A stretch of DNA of 51,109 nucleotides, from contig CABFPE010000047.1 in the NCBI GenBank assembly GCA_900660155.1, positions 1,712,703 through 1,763,811 on the forward strand, given 5' to 3'. Position 1 is the first letter of the stretch. The number at the start of each line of letters is the position of its first letter. The stretch comes from Hofstenia miamia (Eukaryota; Xenacoelomorpha; Acoela; Hofsteniidae). The translations under genes were made by a program, and so were the position numbers. The notes beneath the pieces are model-generated. The model made no database searches, was not told where the DNA came from, and was given only the letters and a program-made list of their open reading frames with translations. Of the stretch, positions 21,867 through 32,509 are shown one piece after another.

Positions 21867-24616
21867 GATGTTTATTAGATTTTATGAATAATTATATATA
21901 ATTTTGTCTGGATTAAATCCATTGTGGTATAGGTTTGATTATATAGAATTGAGACGAAGGCAAGGACACTAATTTTGTTCATTAGACAAGTTATACTGAA
22001 TATTCTGTTCCCATGTGTTTCCACGGGATAACTTCTATTTTGACGAAAATTGGCAAAGTTTGTAGAAATCTCATGAGACATAAATGGTCCCGCGGAACAC
22101 TNTCGTTGACTCACTAATTTCGAATAAATTCACTATTTAAAAAAGAAAAGTAAAATATAAGCTGTTAAATAACAAAGATATAGTCGAATAAAACAAAAAC
22201 TAACAAAGGCGTCGCAAAATACCACTAGCTAGAAATAGTCACGTGGTGGATTCTTCTATGTACTCCAATCTGCTCAAGGTTCTAGAGGAAATTAGCAGTG
22301 AAACTATAAAAGCCAGTTCTTAACAGTATTAAGCCATTTTAAAGTCAGGCAACTATCTGCAATGAGTGCAACAGATTACCGTTGGCAATTTTAACCCTCA
22401 AATGCAAAATTTTTAGCAAAATGATTCTACATCACCTGAGCCCTTTAGGGGGCAAGTACCAAAATTTTTTATATTGACTAAAATTTAACAATTAAGTAGT
22501 TCAAAATATGTATAACAATAAAATAATGCATCGTTGTCCACTGCATGCATGCAATTCTTCGCTCATGGTGCATCTTGAGCAAATCTACTTTGAAGATTGA
22601 CATCGTGAAATGGTGCAAGCGTATCAAATCACTTTGACTACTTCATGTATCAATGTCGTCCAAACGTAGGCTTCATCCGTTGCTTATAATTGATTCATTG
22701 AAAACCGGGCTATAGATAACGAAGCTTTCACGAAAATGCTTATTGTCGCCCTTTGGAACGCCCTCAATGATTAGAAGACCAAGCCAGCCTTTTATTTCTG
22801 CCACGTCAAGAGTTGTCCACAAATGATCATTCTTATTTCTATATTTGTCAAGAGCTTGCGTATTCGTCTCAATAATTGTTTTTTGCTGCCTCTCGCCCTA
22901 AGTATATTTGCCTGTCTAGTTCTCGATATTGGTAGTGGTATTGAAGAACATATTATTCCTGATCGATTAGTCTAATATCATGAAGAGAAAATAGCAGGTT
23001 CTTGATTAGATGTGTTTGTAGACGAATCTTGGTTACGTATATTCAATCTATTCTTGCAGTTAAAGTTTCTTTCTTACATTGATCAGCAATGTCTTCAAGA
23101 ATGTTTTCTATATTATCAAGTTCTCCATCATCATCACTGTACAACTGCATTTCTGCATCCTCTTCATAGGTTTCAGCATCACTACTATCAGAATTAACAG
23201 AATCGATTTCGATCAATAACTGGAACAGTTCTTTGGCTTCTGCAGCACAGCAACGCACTGGGCTTATATCTATACTAAAAGTTAGTGCTTTATGTAAATG
23301 TATATATTATAGGTTGTGAATGTGAAACAAATATATTTAGTTAGGTTAGTAGCAAACTTGTTCTCTCTTATAAAATCATTCGCTACTGTGAATAAATTAG
23401 GTACCATGTGACACATCACCTTTCTAAACTGAAGTCTGCCTTGCATTCAATCTACCCACAAACCCTGCATTATACAAACCTATGTGCCCACGCAATACCC
23501 GGTTTGAAGAACACTAGAAATATCAATGTTATGTTATCGCACTATCGCAATATGTAATCCACCTTATGTATCAAGGGCTTAAGGAACTCAGTAAGATGTA
23601 ATCCACCTTATGTATCAAGGGCTTAAGGAACTCAGTAAGATGTAGAAAGTCGCTACTTCAATCCACAGAACAAACAAGTAAAGCTTATCACATCGCAATG
23701 CAAAAACATTAATTGCTTATAAATTTAAGCGCTTTCATAACAAAAAATATTTTTCATTTAAATTTATGTTAAACTGTATATAGTTCTGATGTGAAAACCG
23801 TTTTCTTACAATTCTTGCATTCGAGCGTAAAAACATGAGATATATAAATAGTTAACTTTGGTTGTTTCACGCTTAATTGGAATTATTACAATTGTGGATA
23901 ATTAATTATAAACGGAACTTTAGATATCTTACGACATTTCTCCATCTGCTTCGACTGTATATTCCTGAAAGGTATTCTTGATAAATTCAATTTCTTTTTT
24001 AATTTCATTTTTCGTCGGACTAAATATAGGAAATTTCAGTTGTGAAAAAACATAAAATATCGGATAACAATGTTTGTTGTACATGAACTTCGATAACAGA
24101 ATGATTTCTCGCCAAAAATAAAGCGGTTTTTGAACTAATATTTAAAAAATATTTTAAGCAATTGGAGAATAAACGAATTTATATTCTTATTTCTTTTTCA
24201 ACTGATTAATCTTATATGTAGGCATCGGTGCATGTCAGTGTCGGCATTGTTACAAAATACTTTTGGAAATACCACAGCAAATACGGAAATGCCTACAAAG
24301 TGCTTAGTACGCTGTAGAAGTCGAAGCATTGTGGGTCACAGCCTAAAGGCAGCCTAAAAGAATTTGTAGGAAGAAAAGAATAATAGTTGAACACATAATT
24401 GATAAAAAATTTTAAAAACTAATACTTCACATAGAAAATAGATGCATATGGCATGAAAACTAACTGTTTTAGACTGATTGCAGTTCGCAAACAAAGTATT
24501 AAAATATATTGATATAATCCGCAACAAAAAAATATATATATGAAGTATACATACATGTAGAAGGGCAAAGGTTGTTGTGTGTATCGCGATGATATATCAT
24601 GTCTAAGTTCTTCCAT
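15337..24616 (-). CDS. TRPM: TRPM-family cation channel, five-exon gene
   Basis: Exons on the minus strand: 24616-24555, 24019-23933, 20503-20179, 19137-18945, 17750-15337. Coding length is 3081 nt, exactly 1027 codons with stop, and every junction is GT-AG with matching phase. The 1026-aa protein has the TRPM order: N-terminal SLOG/MHR domain (about residues 50-300, with FVLSVIG, GITPW, FLLVDDG, LEGSGGAADLVA), the helical MHR3/4 region (300-640), S1 652-674, S2 678-699, S3 712-737, S4 749-771, S5 785-812, pore 825-848, S6 856-883, TRP helix about 888-905 (VEERTELVWKAKKF) and a C-terminal coiled coil (979-1016). It ends there, with neither a NUDT9-type nor a kinase domain. Family members conduct cations across the membrane as tetramers. 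No inactivating lesion seen; expression is untested. Confidence 0.9.
17751..18944 (-). other. TRPM-like gene, intron 4
   Basis: 1194-bp AT-rich intron. The only feature seen is a purine-rich GC-higher patch with a palindrome at 18443-18460. Confidence 0.7.
18443..18460. repeat. short perfect palindrome in a G/A-rich tract
   Basis: ggagagga, two A, tcctctcc. It lies in a purine-rich stretch (18425-18450) followed by ctctccccctagg. Could form a hairpin; no function inferred. Confidence 0.6.
18945..19137 (-). CDS. TRPM-like gene, exon 4
   Basis: 193 nt, phase 0 to 1, residues 159-222. It encodes the SLOG segment containing LLGITPWSVI (compare GI.PWG.I in TRPMs) and ending in NYFLLVDDG (compare HFILSDDG). 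Acceptor atttttag, donor gtaaga. Confidence 0.88.
19220..19247. repeat. (AT)n microsatellite
   Basis: Pure array immediately before the first copy of the 66-bp repeat. Confidence 0.95.
19259..19324. repeat. 66-bp dispersed repeat, copy 1
   Basis: Shares about 61 of 66 positions with 19617-19682. Core gcctcatcatgaccgcg is unusually CpG-bearing for this intron. Confidence 0.8.
19444..19492. repeat. compound (TC)n(TA)n microsatellite
   Basis: About nine TC units followed directly by about sixteen TA units. Confidence 0.95.
19549..19611. repeat. 21-bp minisatellite, three units
   Basis: Units at 19549-19569, 19570-19590 and 19591-19611 each contain an A/T-rich half and end in CCC. Since 21 is a multiple of three, the repeat stays in frame (plus strand NINNYPK, NINNVPK, NLYKDPK), but stop-flanked context inside an intron argues against coding. 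A fourth unit is cut by the single N at 19615. Confidence 0.75.
19617..19682. repeat. 66-bp dispersed repeat, copy 2
   Basis: Direct copy of 19259-19324 with about five substitutions, followed by another (AT)n array at 19687-19718. Confidence 0.8.
19687..19718. repeat. (AT)n microsatellite
   Basis: Pure array a few bases after the second 66-bp repeat copy. Confidence 0.95.
20179..20503 (-). CDS. TRPM-like gene, exon 3
   Basis: 325 nt, residues 51-158, starting with one base that completes a Ser codon and ending in phase 0. It encodes the first part of SLOG: HVPTNGHGIIRF, then FVLSVIG and AWILTSGIDSGIAKIVGDAV (compare AWI.TGG.NTGV..HVGDA). Acceptor atatttag, donor gtatgt. The plus-strand paralogue's corresponding exon (48739-49180) ends at the equivalent residue, also in phase 0. 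Confidence 0.88.
20667..20905 (-). other. unassigned open stretch behind a good acceptor
   Basis: 79 codons without stop on the minus strand, directly after ttaatttttcag. No ATG is needed if it is an exon. The peptide (SQPNASLVRYALEISTAIPK near its start) matches nothing I recognise. No donor in it leaves the two-base overhang that exon 3 needs, so it does not fit the TRPM model. An alternative exon or chance are both possible. Confidence 0.25.
21469..21514. repeat. compound (AT)n microsatellite
   Basis: Two arrays separated by GT, followed by GGGGGTTA and a single N at 21523. Confidence 0.95.
21825..21866. repeat. compound (AT)n microsatellite
   Basis: Two arrays separated by a TG step. 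Confidence 0.95.
22380..23270 (-). pseudogene. piggyBac-type transposase relic
   Basis: The N-terminal part (23258-23043, -) is acidic and Ser/Asp-rich, as in PGBD proteins. Further down (about 22880-22640) the minus strand reads HLWTTLDVAEIKGWLGLLII, then EGVPKG and SPVFNESIISNG, then LIRLHHF. This is the start of the DDE_Tnp_1_7 domain (W..VT..EIK.FLGLLI.MG, P.F...M....F..I.R.LHF). Several stops and frameshifts occur, and the catalytic Asp triad region is missing. Near the 3' side, ccctttagggggcaag (about 22440) could be a decayed terminus. It sits in the TRPM-like intron 2 in the same orientation as the gene. Confidence 0.7.
23553..23640. repeat. 44-bp perfect tandem duplication
   Basis: 23553-23596 and 23597-23640 are identical (starting tgtaatccaccttatg). 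Four bases of a third copy follow. Perfect identity in otherwise decaying intron DNA suggests a recent event or an assembly duplication. Confidence 0.9.
23933..24019 (-). CDS. TRPM-like gene, exon 2
   Basis: 87 nt, residues 22-49 plus two split codons; too short to show up as an ORF. Acceptor tatatttag, donor gtaaga. The peptide (KNTFQEYTVEADGEM at its end) resembles PKNFQQYAVVADNIA from exon 2 of the plus-strand paralogue, and both exons have the same entry and exit phases. This supports the call. Confidence 0.75.
24020..24554 (-). other. TRPM-like gene, intron 1
   Basis: 535-bp AT-rich intron. No conserved element seen. A patch at 24240-24360 has more G+C and a possible acceptor (cttttag) but no exon consistent with the phases. 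Confidence 0.6.
24555..24616 (-). CDS. TRPM-like gene, exon 1 (start codon)
   Basis: ATG at 24616, 20 codons plus 2 nt, donor gtatgt. The ATG directly follows tttttag, a good acceptor, whose TAG is an in-frame stop just upstream. The transcript could therefore begin by splicing to a 5' leader exon or to a trans-spliced leader. Phase matches exon 2. The short MEEL... leader has no recognisable domain. Confidence 0.65.
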
Positions 24617-24829
24617 CTAAAAATATTGATGCTAAAAATTATTAATAAGTTACAGCATTTATTTATTTTTATTAAAAGAGTTTACTTTCTAAAAGAAATT
24701 TACAAATAAATAAAATTATGTACAAAATAAATAAGAGTTCCTTTCTTTGCAACAAGAGCAATTGCATACAAAATGAAAAGAACTATGATTAGTAATGCTG
24801 TAGTATTTCGAGAAATAATTCCAAAAAAT

Positions 24830-25400
24830 GATTTTAATGCTTTCGAAACCTTTTTGGACAATCGAATAGATCAATCTCAGCATGGAACTGCACATAATGT
24901 GCTACTTTAAAAGTTCTGTGGAATAATAAATTACTTGTAGATTGTTTATTCAGATATTTTGACGTGAAAACTGTTTTTGGTTGATCTTCTGGTTGAAGTG
25001 CGAAGAATGAAAATGTCGATGAAATCTTTATAATTTAAATCTACTTTATGATTTAAAAGTTTGTTAAGGTAAAGAAGATCTGAAATTTCTAAATAGAAAG
25101 AAATAGGCAATTTGTCCAGTTTTAATAGTCTTTCGTTATAATTTCCAAGTGGTAATATCCATTTTGTACAGCGCCTTGCAGTTTTTCAAATATGTTAAGA
25201 TTCGAGGAATTGCAATACCATATTTGAGAAGCGTAGGTCATAGTATTGTATATGTGTATTTTTGTTCGAAGATTGATGTTAAAAACAATATTGTTCATGT
25301 ACGTCTTAAAAGATGTTCAGATACTATTTAACAGTTTTCAAAAGTTTATTAAATTGAATACCAGCATCAATTAATCCAGGAAATTATATTAGTGTTAGTT
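24830..25400 (-). pseudogene. LINE reverse-transcriptase C-terminal relic
   Basis: Minus-strand remnants in two frames: SQIWYCNSSNLNIFEKLQ (the Y....W.......LE.LQ part), then YNERLLKLDKLPISFYLEIS followed by DLLYLNKLLNH. These are typical of the region after RT in CR1/Jockey-like LINEs, and TRRSTKNSFH follows (compare T.R...NSF). No RT catalytic motifs remain. Heavily mutated. Confidence 0.6.
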
Positions 25401-26395
25401 TTCATGAATGCTGTAAGGTCCATTACATTGGATTTTCATTACAAATGTCATACAAGTCACACAAGTAACAATCCTCAACAGGCTATGAATAAATGAAGAA
25501 TTGAATCACTTAGAGGATAACAATTTGATGTAGGTCTCAATCTTAAAACAGTGTGACAGGTGCCTTAACGCAACAATGTCGAAAATAAAAAATTCAAACT
25601 ACAACGTTTTCGTCAAAGTTGTGGAAACTTGAGGACGCTATTGCAATTTCTCTCATTTGAACATTGAGAGGTAGTATTTTATATTATGTAACATGTAATT
25701 TAGTGCGGTGGTAGACATATGAGATAAATAATTTTAAAAGAAAGAAATATTTGTGTAAAGAGATCAATTAAGTTATGAATATAAACGGAAACCTGGAATG
25801 CTGTTTGAATGAATCACGACATTACAAAATATATTTCCATTTATTATATTTTTAATGCTAATTTTTATATGGATATTATGAACAATGTATATGCTAACTG
25901 TCTTAGAATTTAAGCTTTTACTAAAACTGATTTTAATGTAAATTTACAGCTGAACTACTTTAAATACTATGACCTAGATACATTGACTATAGTCTAGAGA
26001 CCATGGAATACTACATTAAGTAAATGCAAAATATAACGTAGCACATCTTGAAAGGCTAAGACTTATAGTCAAGCTACTTAAAGAATTTCTTTGTACAACA
26101 TTCTTTTCCTTTTTTCTACTTAGCCAGAGAAAGTTCCTCTGTTCCTGAGAGTTTGTGATCATATTGACATGATAATCGGTCATTATTCGTAAAGCTCATT
26201 CTGCTGAGTCATTAATGACACTTGTTGTGGAGAGTGGTGTCTGAACTTCAAGATAATGTTCATTTGTTGACCTATTTTTCACGGGCACTGACAAGAAATT
26301 TTGCTCTTCACCACAAAACAATTTTTTTATTGTCCAGGAATCTGCACCAACAAAATCTTTCAACGTTTAGAAGCATTTCTAAGCTGTCTGGTAAT
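25401..26395. other. AT-rich intergenic, nothing recognised
   Basis: No coding or repeat structure seen. The ORFs at 26222-26537 read into the following (AT)n array and are not credited. Confidence 0.4.
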
Positions 26396-26397
26396 GG

Positions 26398-26399
<2 letters not shown>

Positions 26400-26438
<39 letters not shown>
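26400..26438. repeat. (AT)n microsatellite
   Basis: Pure array of about twenty units. Confidence 0.95.
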
Positions 26439-26440
<2 letters not shown>

Positions 26441-27724
26441 ATTAAGTTGTATTATTACACTAGTTTTTTCCATCTCTAATGTCTTGTCAGAAAAAACTAC
26501 AAAGTATGCATGCCACTCACTTAGATACCACAGATGATTTCTAAAATATTTCAATTTTATGATTTGCTATATTTAAATTTTTAATTAAATTAAATTTTTA
26601 AATCTTTTTTAAGTAACACGTGTGAAAAAATCTAAAACTCCCTACTTCTATTTAACCGTATCACTCGCTTGGCAAACTTTTTTCACATCAACACGAAGAT
26701 TAATATATTCAATAATTACAACACTGTCACAAAGAATCTTCCGTTTTTAAAGACTACATCTCAATTCCATTTTCAATACAGATTTTTGATGTATATATTA
26801 TTTTGTTTGCCCATGCAACTCATGATGACCATTGAGCATTTCATTGATCAATATAAGATTTTGTCGACTATTACTAAGGTAATATATCTATTGAATAATA
26901 ACAATAAGAAGAAGCTTATTATTATCATTGTTTACCATTATCTTCACTTCTGGGATTTTTACTTAGAATTGGGCAATTCATAAAATCATTTCCCCATTTG
27001 TGTAAAGTTCATTCACCTATTATATAAGTGTACACTCTGAAAAAAAGCTTCATCGTTTACCTAGACAATGCAAATAGGGAAGGCACATACATGTACAAGT
27101 TTATATGGGATATATTCGACTTTTCAAGTGCTGCAAAGGAGTCCATAATGTGCAACCATAACAATATAATTGACTGAGAAACCGAAGTGTTCTGAATCTT
27201 CAATTTTAAATAAAGACTATTTTTAAGTAAAATACTGGGATTAATTTATTACTTTCAAATCAAACCAAATTTCATAAATCCCATGAATAAACATGAACTA
27301 TCTATGCCCTATAAATAGAATAAAAACTGTATTGATAGCATAATAACATTAAGTAGTAAACATCCAAAGATAGTCTACTCTATTAAATCTAATTGTATAT
27401 TGCTAAAACTTTTCCATTTGAACATTCCTATGGATCCACATATGACAACTCTAAAAACATCAATATAAAGACATATGATCTGGTTATTTTAAGCTAAAAG
27501 CTGATATCTATAAAAATTAATGCCTATGATATTAATATTTGGGAAGTATTATTTCCTATGCACAAACAAGAACCACTTAAAATGGAAAGGAGGGTATAAA
27601 CCACCTCAACCTATTATCAAAATTCAAAAATATTTGAAATGGTTTGTAGTCAACTGCATAGACAATTTTTGGCAATGTCTGAGAAAAATTGGATAACTTA
27701 TTACTTTTCTGGTACACCGTAATA

Positions 27725-27763
<39 letters not shown>

Positions 27764-30700
27764 GGTGGTTAACATAAATACTAAACGGTTAATCATGTCT
27801 ATTAATGACAGCTTTAAAGTCCTTGTGAATGCTAATTAGATGACGACCAATTTAGCAATGTATGCAATAAGCTATATATAAACATTGCATTGTAGAATTA
27901 CTCTAGTTTATATTTACAGTTTGAGTATAACTTTTTAGTTCAAATATATGTAAAGGAGCAAAAAAAATCTACAAATGTGGTAGCAATTAATCCAAAATTT
28001 GTCCAATTCTTCAATTTCATTTTTAAATATGTAGAAAAAATTTTGTTAAAATTTCCCAATATTCGTTATGGATACGCTATGAATAACATATGAAACCTTA
28101 AAATAAATATTTCTTAGAATTGCTAAAAATGCAAAAAAACTTGAAAATTGTAGCAGCCAAATCATTGTCTATTCGTGTAAAATAACTATTCTTTTGCAAA
28201 AGAATCCAAAAATCGTAAGATTACATAACGTAAATAGAAAAAATAAGGTGTAAGAAGAGAATATGTAAATGACCAAAAAACCAAAAGTCTACTAGCGCAA
28301 CTTTTTGAACAATAAATAAACTTTTTTAAGAATAACCTTACACTAATATTTAACCATTCTTACGACAAACTATGCTTTCCATTCGTCAAAACTATACATG
28401 TGCATGTCAAAACGAATTTTGTATTGAAGGCTATTGCTACCTAGCACCCTACACATTTGCAATCAATGAATCACTGAATTCAAATATTCCAAGTGTGTTA
28501 CTGATCACAGTACTTTGTAATGTTTAGGAATTTTTTTTATTCAAGTTTATTATTCATTTGTAATGCCGATGAACTTTTCCTCAGAATTTTATTGTTCTAA
28601 CAAATTTTTTACTTCTTCATATATCGGACAACATATAAAACCAACCAAATCACCTGAAATCATATGTATAAATGTCTATGAGTGCACAATTGAATATCGA
28701 AAATAAGAAACCACTGTTCTCGAGGGAAGATTTTTCAAAAATTATATTTTTAATGTTTCATATCGTAAAAGCTTTGCTCAAACAAGCGAGTATTTGCTAT
28801 AAAAAAATTAATCAAACCACGAATATATGAGGAATCAATTCGAAAATAGTGAATCCCTTTTTGAAAAATCAGGAGATATATATCTATACACGTGCTTTTT
28901 CTGGAAGGTATTTAACAGTAAATCTGAGGAAAACATCACATTGGGAAGCATGTTTTCTTAGTTTTAAGAAAGATTTAATAAGATACTCAACGTGTTTTAT
29001 TACATTGAGTCATTGAGATAACATCATTTCTTAGCCCGATAATGTGTGAAATATTGAAAGAAACCAAATACCTATGAGCAGTACCTTCAATCATATATTG
29101 TTCCAATTGCTAAGGTTTGGTATCTTCATAGAGATGTTGATATGTTCGACCTGATTCGCAATGTCTCAACATTTACTGAAAGACATAATGCTCAACATTT
29201 GGCAATCCTCAATCAAATTTTACCAACTCAAAACGTATTTTATAGTTTTACTATCATAGCACACTTTGCAGGACCACTATTTATTATGTTGGATAGAGCA
29301 AAGCGATAGATATTTTCCGAGAATTGCAAAATATGCTCCTAAATCTTTGAACATTTCAGATGATTGAAGCATCAATGCAGCAGCTGAGCAATAATGAACA
29401 TTTTCATGACACAGGTCAAGGAAATGACCTATACGAGCAACATCCTCTGAGCGTGTTGTTAAATTGCGAAGATATAACTAAATGAATTGGATAAGCAGCA
29501 TCAGTAGATGATGCTTCTAAGTTTCAAGTAAAACCTTCTCAATTCTAATGCTTGATTAGTATTTTTCTTTGTGCCAGTTGATTATTACCTCCTAAAACAA
29601 TACTATTTTCTATACTCAGAACTAGACGTTGTAGAGAATCTTCAACCTGAAATGTTGATGCGAAGTTTTAAGGGATTGAGAATTTATGGTATATAGAAGA
29701 GAGAACAGCTAATAAGACTAATTTAGCAGAGACATGTTACAATCGAATAAAGTGTTAAATTCTATAATACAATACAATGCTTTTCTAATTTCATTTTTGT
29801 ACAATTTAGTGAATCGGGAATTTGAAGAAATATGAATTTTCTCAAAAATTTAATTTACTGTCGATAGCTTTATAGCATTAATAATCAAATTTAGCAGCTC
29901 TTAACTACGGCTTTGATGTCAAATTAATTCCGCCATTTATTAAAATCGCATATTTCGTTACTTAATTTTCCAAAGCGTAACAGCAAAATTATAGATCTTT
30001 AATCGCTAAACCAAAACTCCCCATAATCAAATAGAGATTGCCAATAATTGGTCTCTTACTTGGTATTTAAAAGAAAAATTTTGCCATCTTAAAATTCTAA
30101 ATTCTTCAAACCAACATATATAAAATACCAAATTGCTAAATTTTGAACATTAAATTAATAATAAGCGATATTTTATTATAAGTAGGGCGAACAAAAGTAA
30201 AAAAAAAATAAAGATAAATTTTGTTTAAATAGTTAGAAATTTAATTGTTTTATTGCATATGCATACATATATTAAAAATTTTAAAGTCAAAATAAAGGCA
30301 AAATTTTTTAACATTTGGAACTAGGTAAAAAAATTTTGAAATTTTCTCTGATATCAAATTTTTAGGTCAAATTCTTTTGAAGAGAAACAATGTATAAATG
30401 ATTTTCATAAAAAACTCTTTAAAACCATGTAATACAAAACTTAACATTTTTAATAGCAGGGCATCTGAGAAAATTTATGCGTTTTGTACTTAAATCGTAA
30501 ACAAATGATTAAAGGAGAGGAAGCCTCTACTTATAAATATATAACGTCATTTCCAATTCGTTTAGCTTTTAAAAATATAAATTTCTTGGTTAAAAACATG
30601 AGAAAATATAACTGCACAATTTTTAACTATTAAAATTAAGATATGTTAGAGCAAATATTTAATAAATATTTTAATATTTTGCCAATGTTTATAAAAATGA

Positions 30701-30815
30701 TATTACTAAGGGTGTCATTGTTGAGAGAGCAAAACTGCTCTCAATGGGGCAATAATGCAAAAGTTAGTACAAGTCACAAATTTCTATGAATTGAATTGAA
30801 CTTGTAAAATGCTTA
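26439..30815. other. gene-poor AT-rich region
   Basis: 4.4 kb with no convincing gene. An (AT)n array lies at 27731-27759. The ORF 26669-26983 (+) is Asn/Lys/Ile-rich with no domain. A 56-codon open stretch near 29140-29310 (+) has a less biased composition but matches nothing I know. The rest is poly-A/T-rich. Confidence 0.5.
30720..30755. repeat. short hairpin
   Basis: ttgagagagc, six bases, gctctcaa: an imperfect stem of about eight pairs. No adjacent gene; no role inferred. Confidence 0.4.
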
Positions 30816-30819
30816 GAGT

Positions 30820-31000
30820 TTAAATCAACCTTAATTTTGGATGTTTTGCCGAAAATTGAAAACTATAGATTATATGACTTAATGAATAATCGGTTCATTA
30901 AATTTAACAGAATGTGGATTGTTGAAAATAGCAAGTGTTCTCCTGCTTCCATGGAAAGGTTCTTCTCAATGTTAAAAAGGCATGCTTAAGACAATAAAAA
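30820..31000 (+). pseudogene. hAT transposase C-terminal relic
   Basis: The plus strand reads LDVLPKIENYRLYDLM, then KCSPASMERFFSMLKRHA and a stop. The second piece matches the hAT dimerisation motif (S.AS.ER.FS.LK). It differs from the hAT relic at 13.7 kb (which has AGN in place of LKR), so a different family is likely. The N-terminal part of the transposase is not visible upstream. Confidence 0.55.
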
Positions 31001-31677
31001 ATGGGCAAATCTGTATTGGTGCTTCTTACTATATAGTTTATTATGCTTAGTATAGAAAACACGAATTTTACAAAAGTTTAAAAATCTGTAGGTCAATTTT
31101 CAGATAAAAAATTACCTTGTTATGTAAAAAAAATCAAAACTTTTTTATCAAAATTTTAAATTTTTTAGGTAAAAAAACGCCCTTATTATAAGCTAAGGAT
31201 TAATTCAAACAATTAATGAGACATAATGAGTTTTACTTACTATTAGTATTGGAACTCGGGAATAATGATAAACTTACTTTATTAATTACTTTCCCGGCGG
31301 ATACAATTACCGAAAACAATTAAACATGTTAATTACATTTTTAATGAGTTATCATCGCTGGTCAATTTACACTTCATTAACGGATTAAAGCTTATCATTT
31401 ACGTTGAATAAAGGAATGTTTACAAAATTATATTCAAAATTTTTAATTTGAAACTACTTCTATAAACAGTAAAAATCATCCTAATTAGAAAATATGTAAA
31501 CTGAGCCAACTAACCGTTAAAGTGTGGTATAGACATGTATACAATTTAGAGAAGATTTTTTAACTTAATCAGATTCTGCAACAGACTTACCTAATTATGG
31601 GTTAATGAATGTGTATTCCAAACGGGTTGTCATGAAGAAAAAACTAAGTCATGCACACAGCTTGGCACGTATTGGTA
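31001..31677. other. AT-rich intergenic, nothing recognised
   Basis: No ORF or repeat recognised. Confidence 0.5.
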
Positions 31678-31685
31678 TCAGGAAC

Positions 31686-31797
31686 CAGTGGCACAGCCAG
31701 AATTGACGAAAAGGATGAGGGCGCACTTGAAAACAGTGTGCACGTTACATTGTTTACGAAGCGAGTCTGCGTACCACCTTAACCTGCATGTACATAT

Positions 31798-31831
<34 letters not shown>

Positions 31832-32485
31832 NNNNNNNNNNNNNNNNNNNNNNNNNNNNNNNNNNNNNNNNNNNNNNNNNNNNNNNNNNNNNNNNNNNNN
31901 NNNNNNNNNNNNNNNNNNNNNNNNNNNNNNNNNNNNNNNNNNNNNNNNNNNNNNNNNNNNNNNNNNNNNNNNNNNNNNNNNNNNNNNNTATATATATATA
32001 TTTTAAAGAAAATATGAACAAAAGCAAAAGCAGGGAGAATAGGTCGATAGCCTGATTTTAGTTTATACAAGAAGCAAGAGAGCTTAATCAATGGACAAGA
32101 GCACTAAATTATTATGACATGGGTTACAGGCAGAAACGAAATACACCGTAGGGACACCTGTAAAAGAAGAAAGTTAAAAAATGAAGTGATACTGAAAAAA
32201 TTATTTATTTTGAGCGATAGCGTGTTAATTATCGAACTTTTATTTTGCACTTATGAAACAATTATATTTTGTTCCATTTATTTTTCTGTTATTCATTTTT
32301 TTCAAACAAATGAACCAACCCGAAACCGAGAATTTTTACAAAAAACCAAATTGAACGCACCCAAAAAAGAAGGAAGGAAGAAATTCGCGAATAGAGAGTG
32401 TGCTTATGAAGGAGCAGGACGAATTAAAAATGCGAAATAGGATATGGAGGACATAGCATTGTCGCCCCCTCTGGCTATGCCACCG
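31686..32485. mobile_element. non-autonomous hAT-like element with 8-bp target duplication
   Basis: The left end is cagtggcacagccag (31686-31700). The right end, reverse-complemented, is cggtggcatagccag (32471-32485), 13 of 15 identical. The flanking octamer tcaggaac is perfectly repeated at 31678-31685 and 32486-32493. Short TIRs plus an 8-bp duplication are hAT hallmarks, and CAGTGGC-type ends recur among invertebrate hAT elements. The interior (800 bp as assembled) includes an (AT)n array around a 157-N gap. The ORF 32114-32440 (+) is Lys-rich without a transposase motif. Confidence 0.8.
31799..32001. repeat. (AT)n array spanning an assembly gap
   Basis: AT repeat at 31799-31831, then 157 N (31832-31988), then AT repeat to 32001. 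The gap probably reflects an unassembled long AT array. The ORF reported through the N run has no meaning. Confidence 0.9.
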
Positions 32486-32509
32486 TCAGGAACGTAGCCG
32501 ATCAAATAT

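Larger units (their letters stand above)
20504..23932 (-). other. TRPM-like gene, intron 2
   Basis: 3429-bp intron holding an unexplained open stretch (20667-20905), two compound (AT)n arrays, two single N positions (21523, 22102), a piggyBac relic and a 44-bp tandem duplication. Confidence 0.7.

Noticed and set aside
26222..26537. Plus-strand ORFs with a YIYIYI run
   Set aside because: They read into an (AT)n array; composition is explained by the repeat and no domain is present.
31678..32091. 137-codon minus-strand ORF through the N run
   Set aside because: Most of it is unknown bases and TA-repeat translation; it carries no information.
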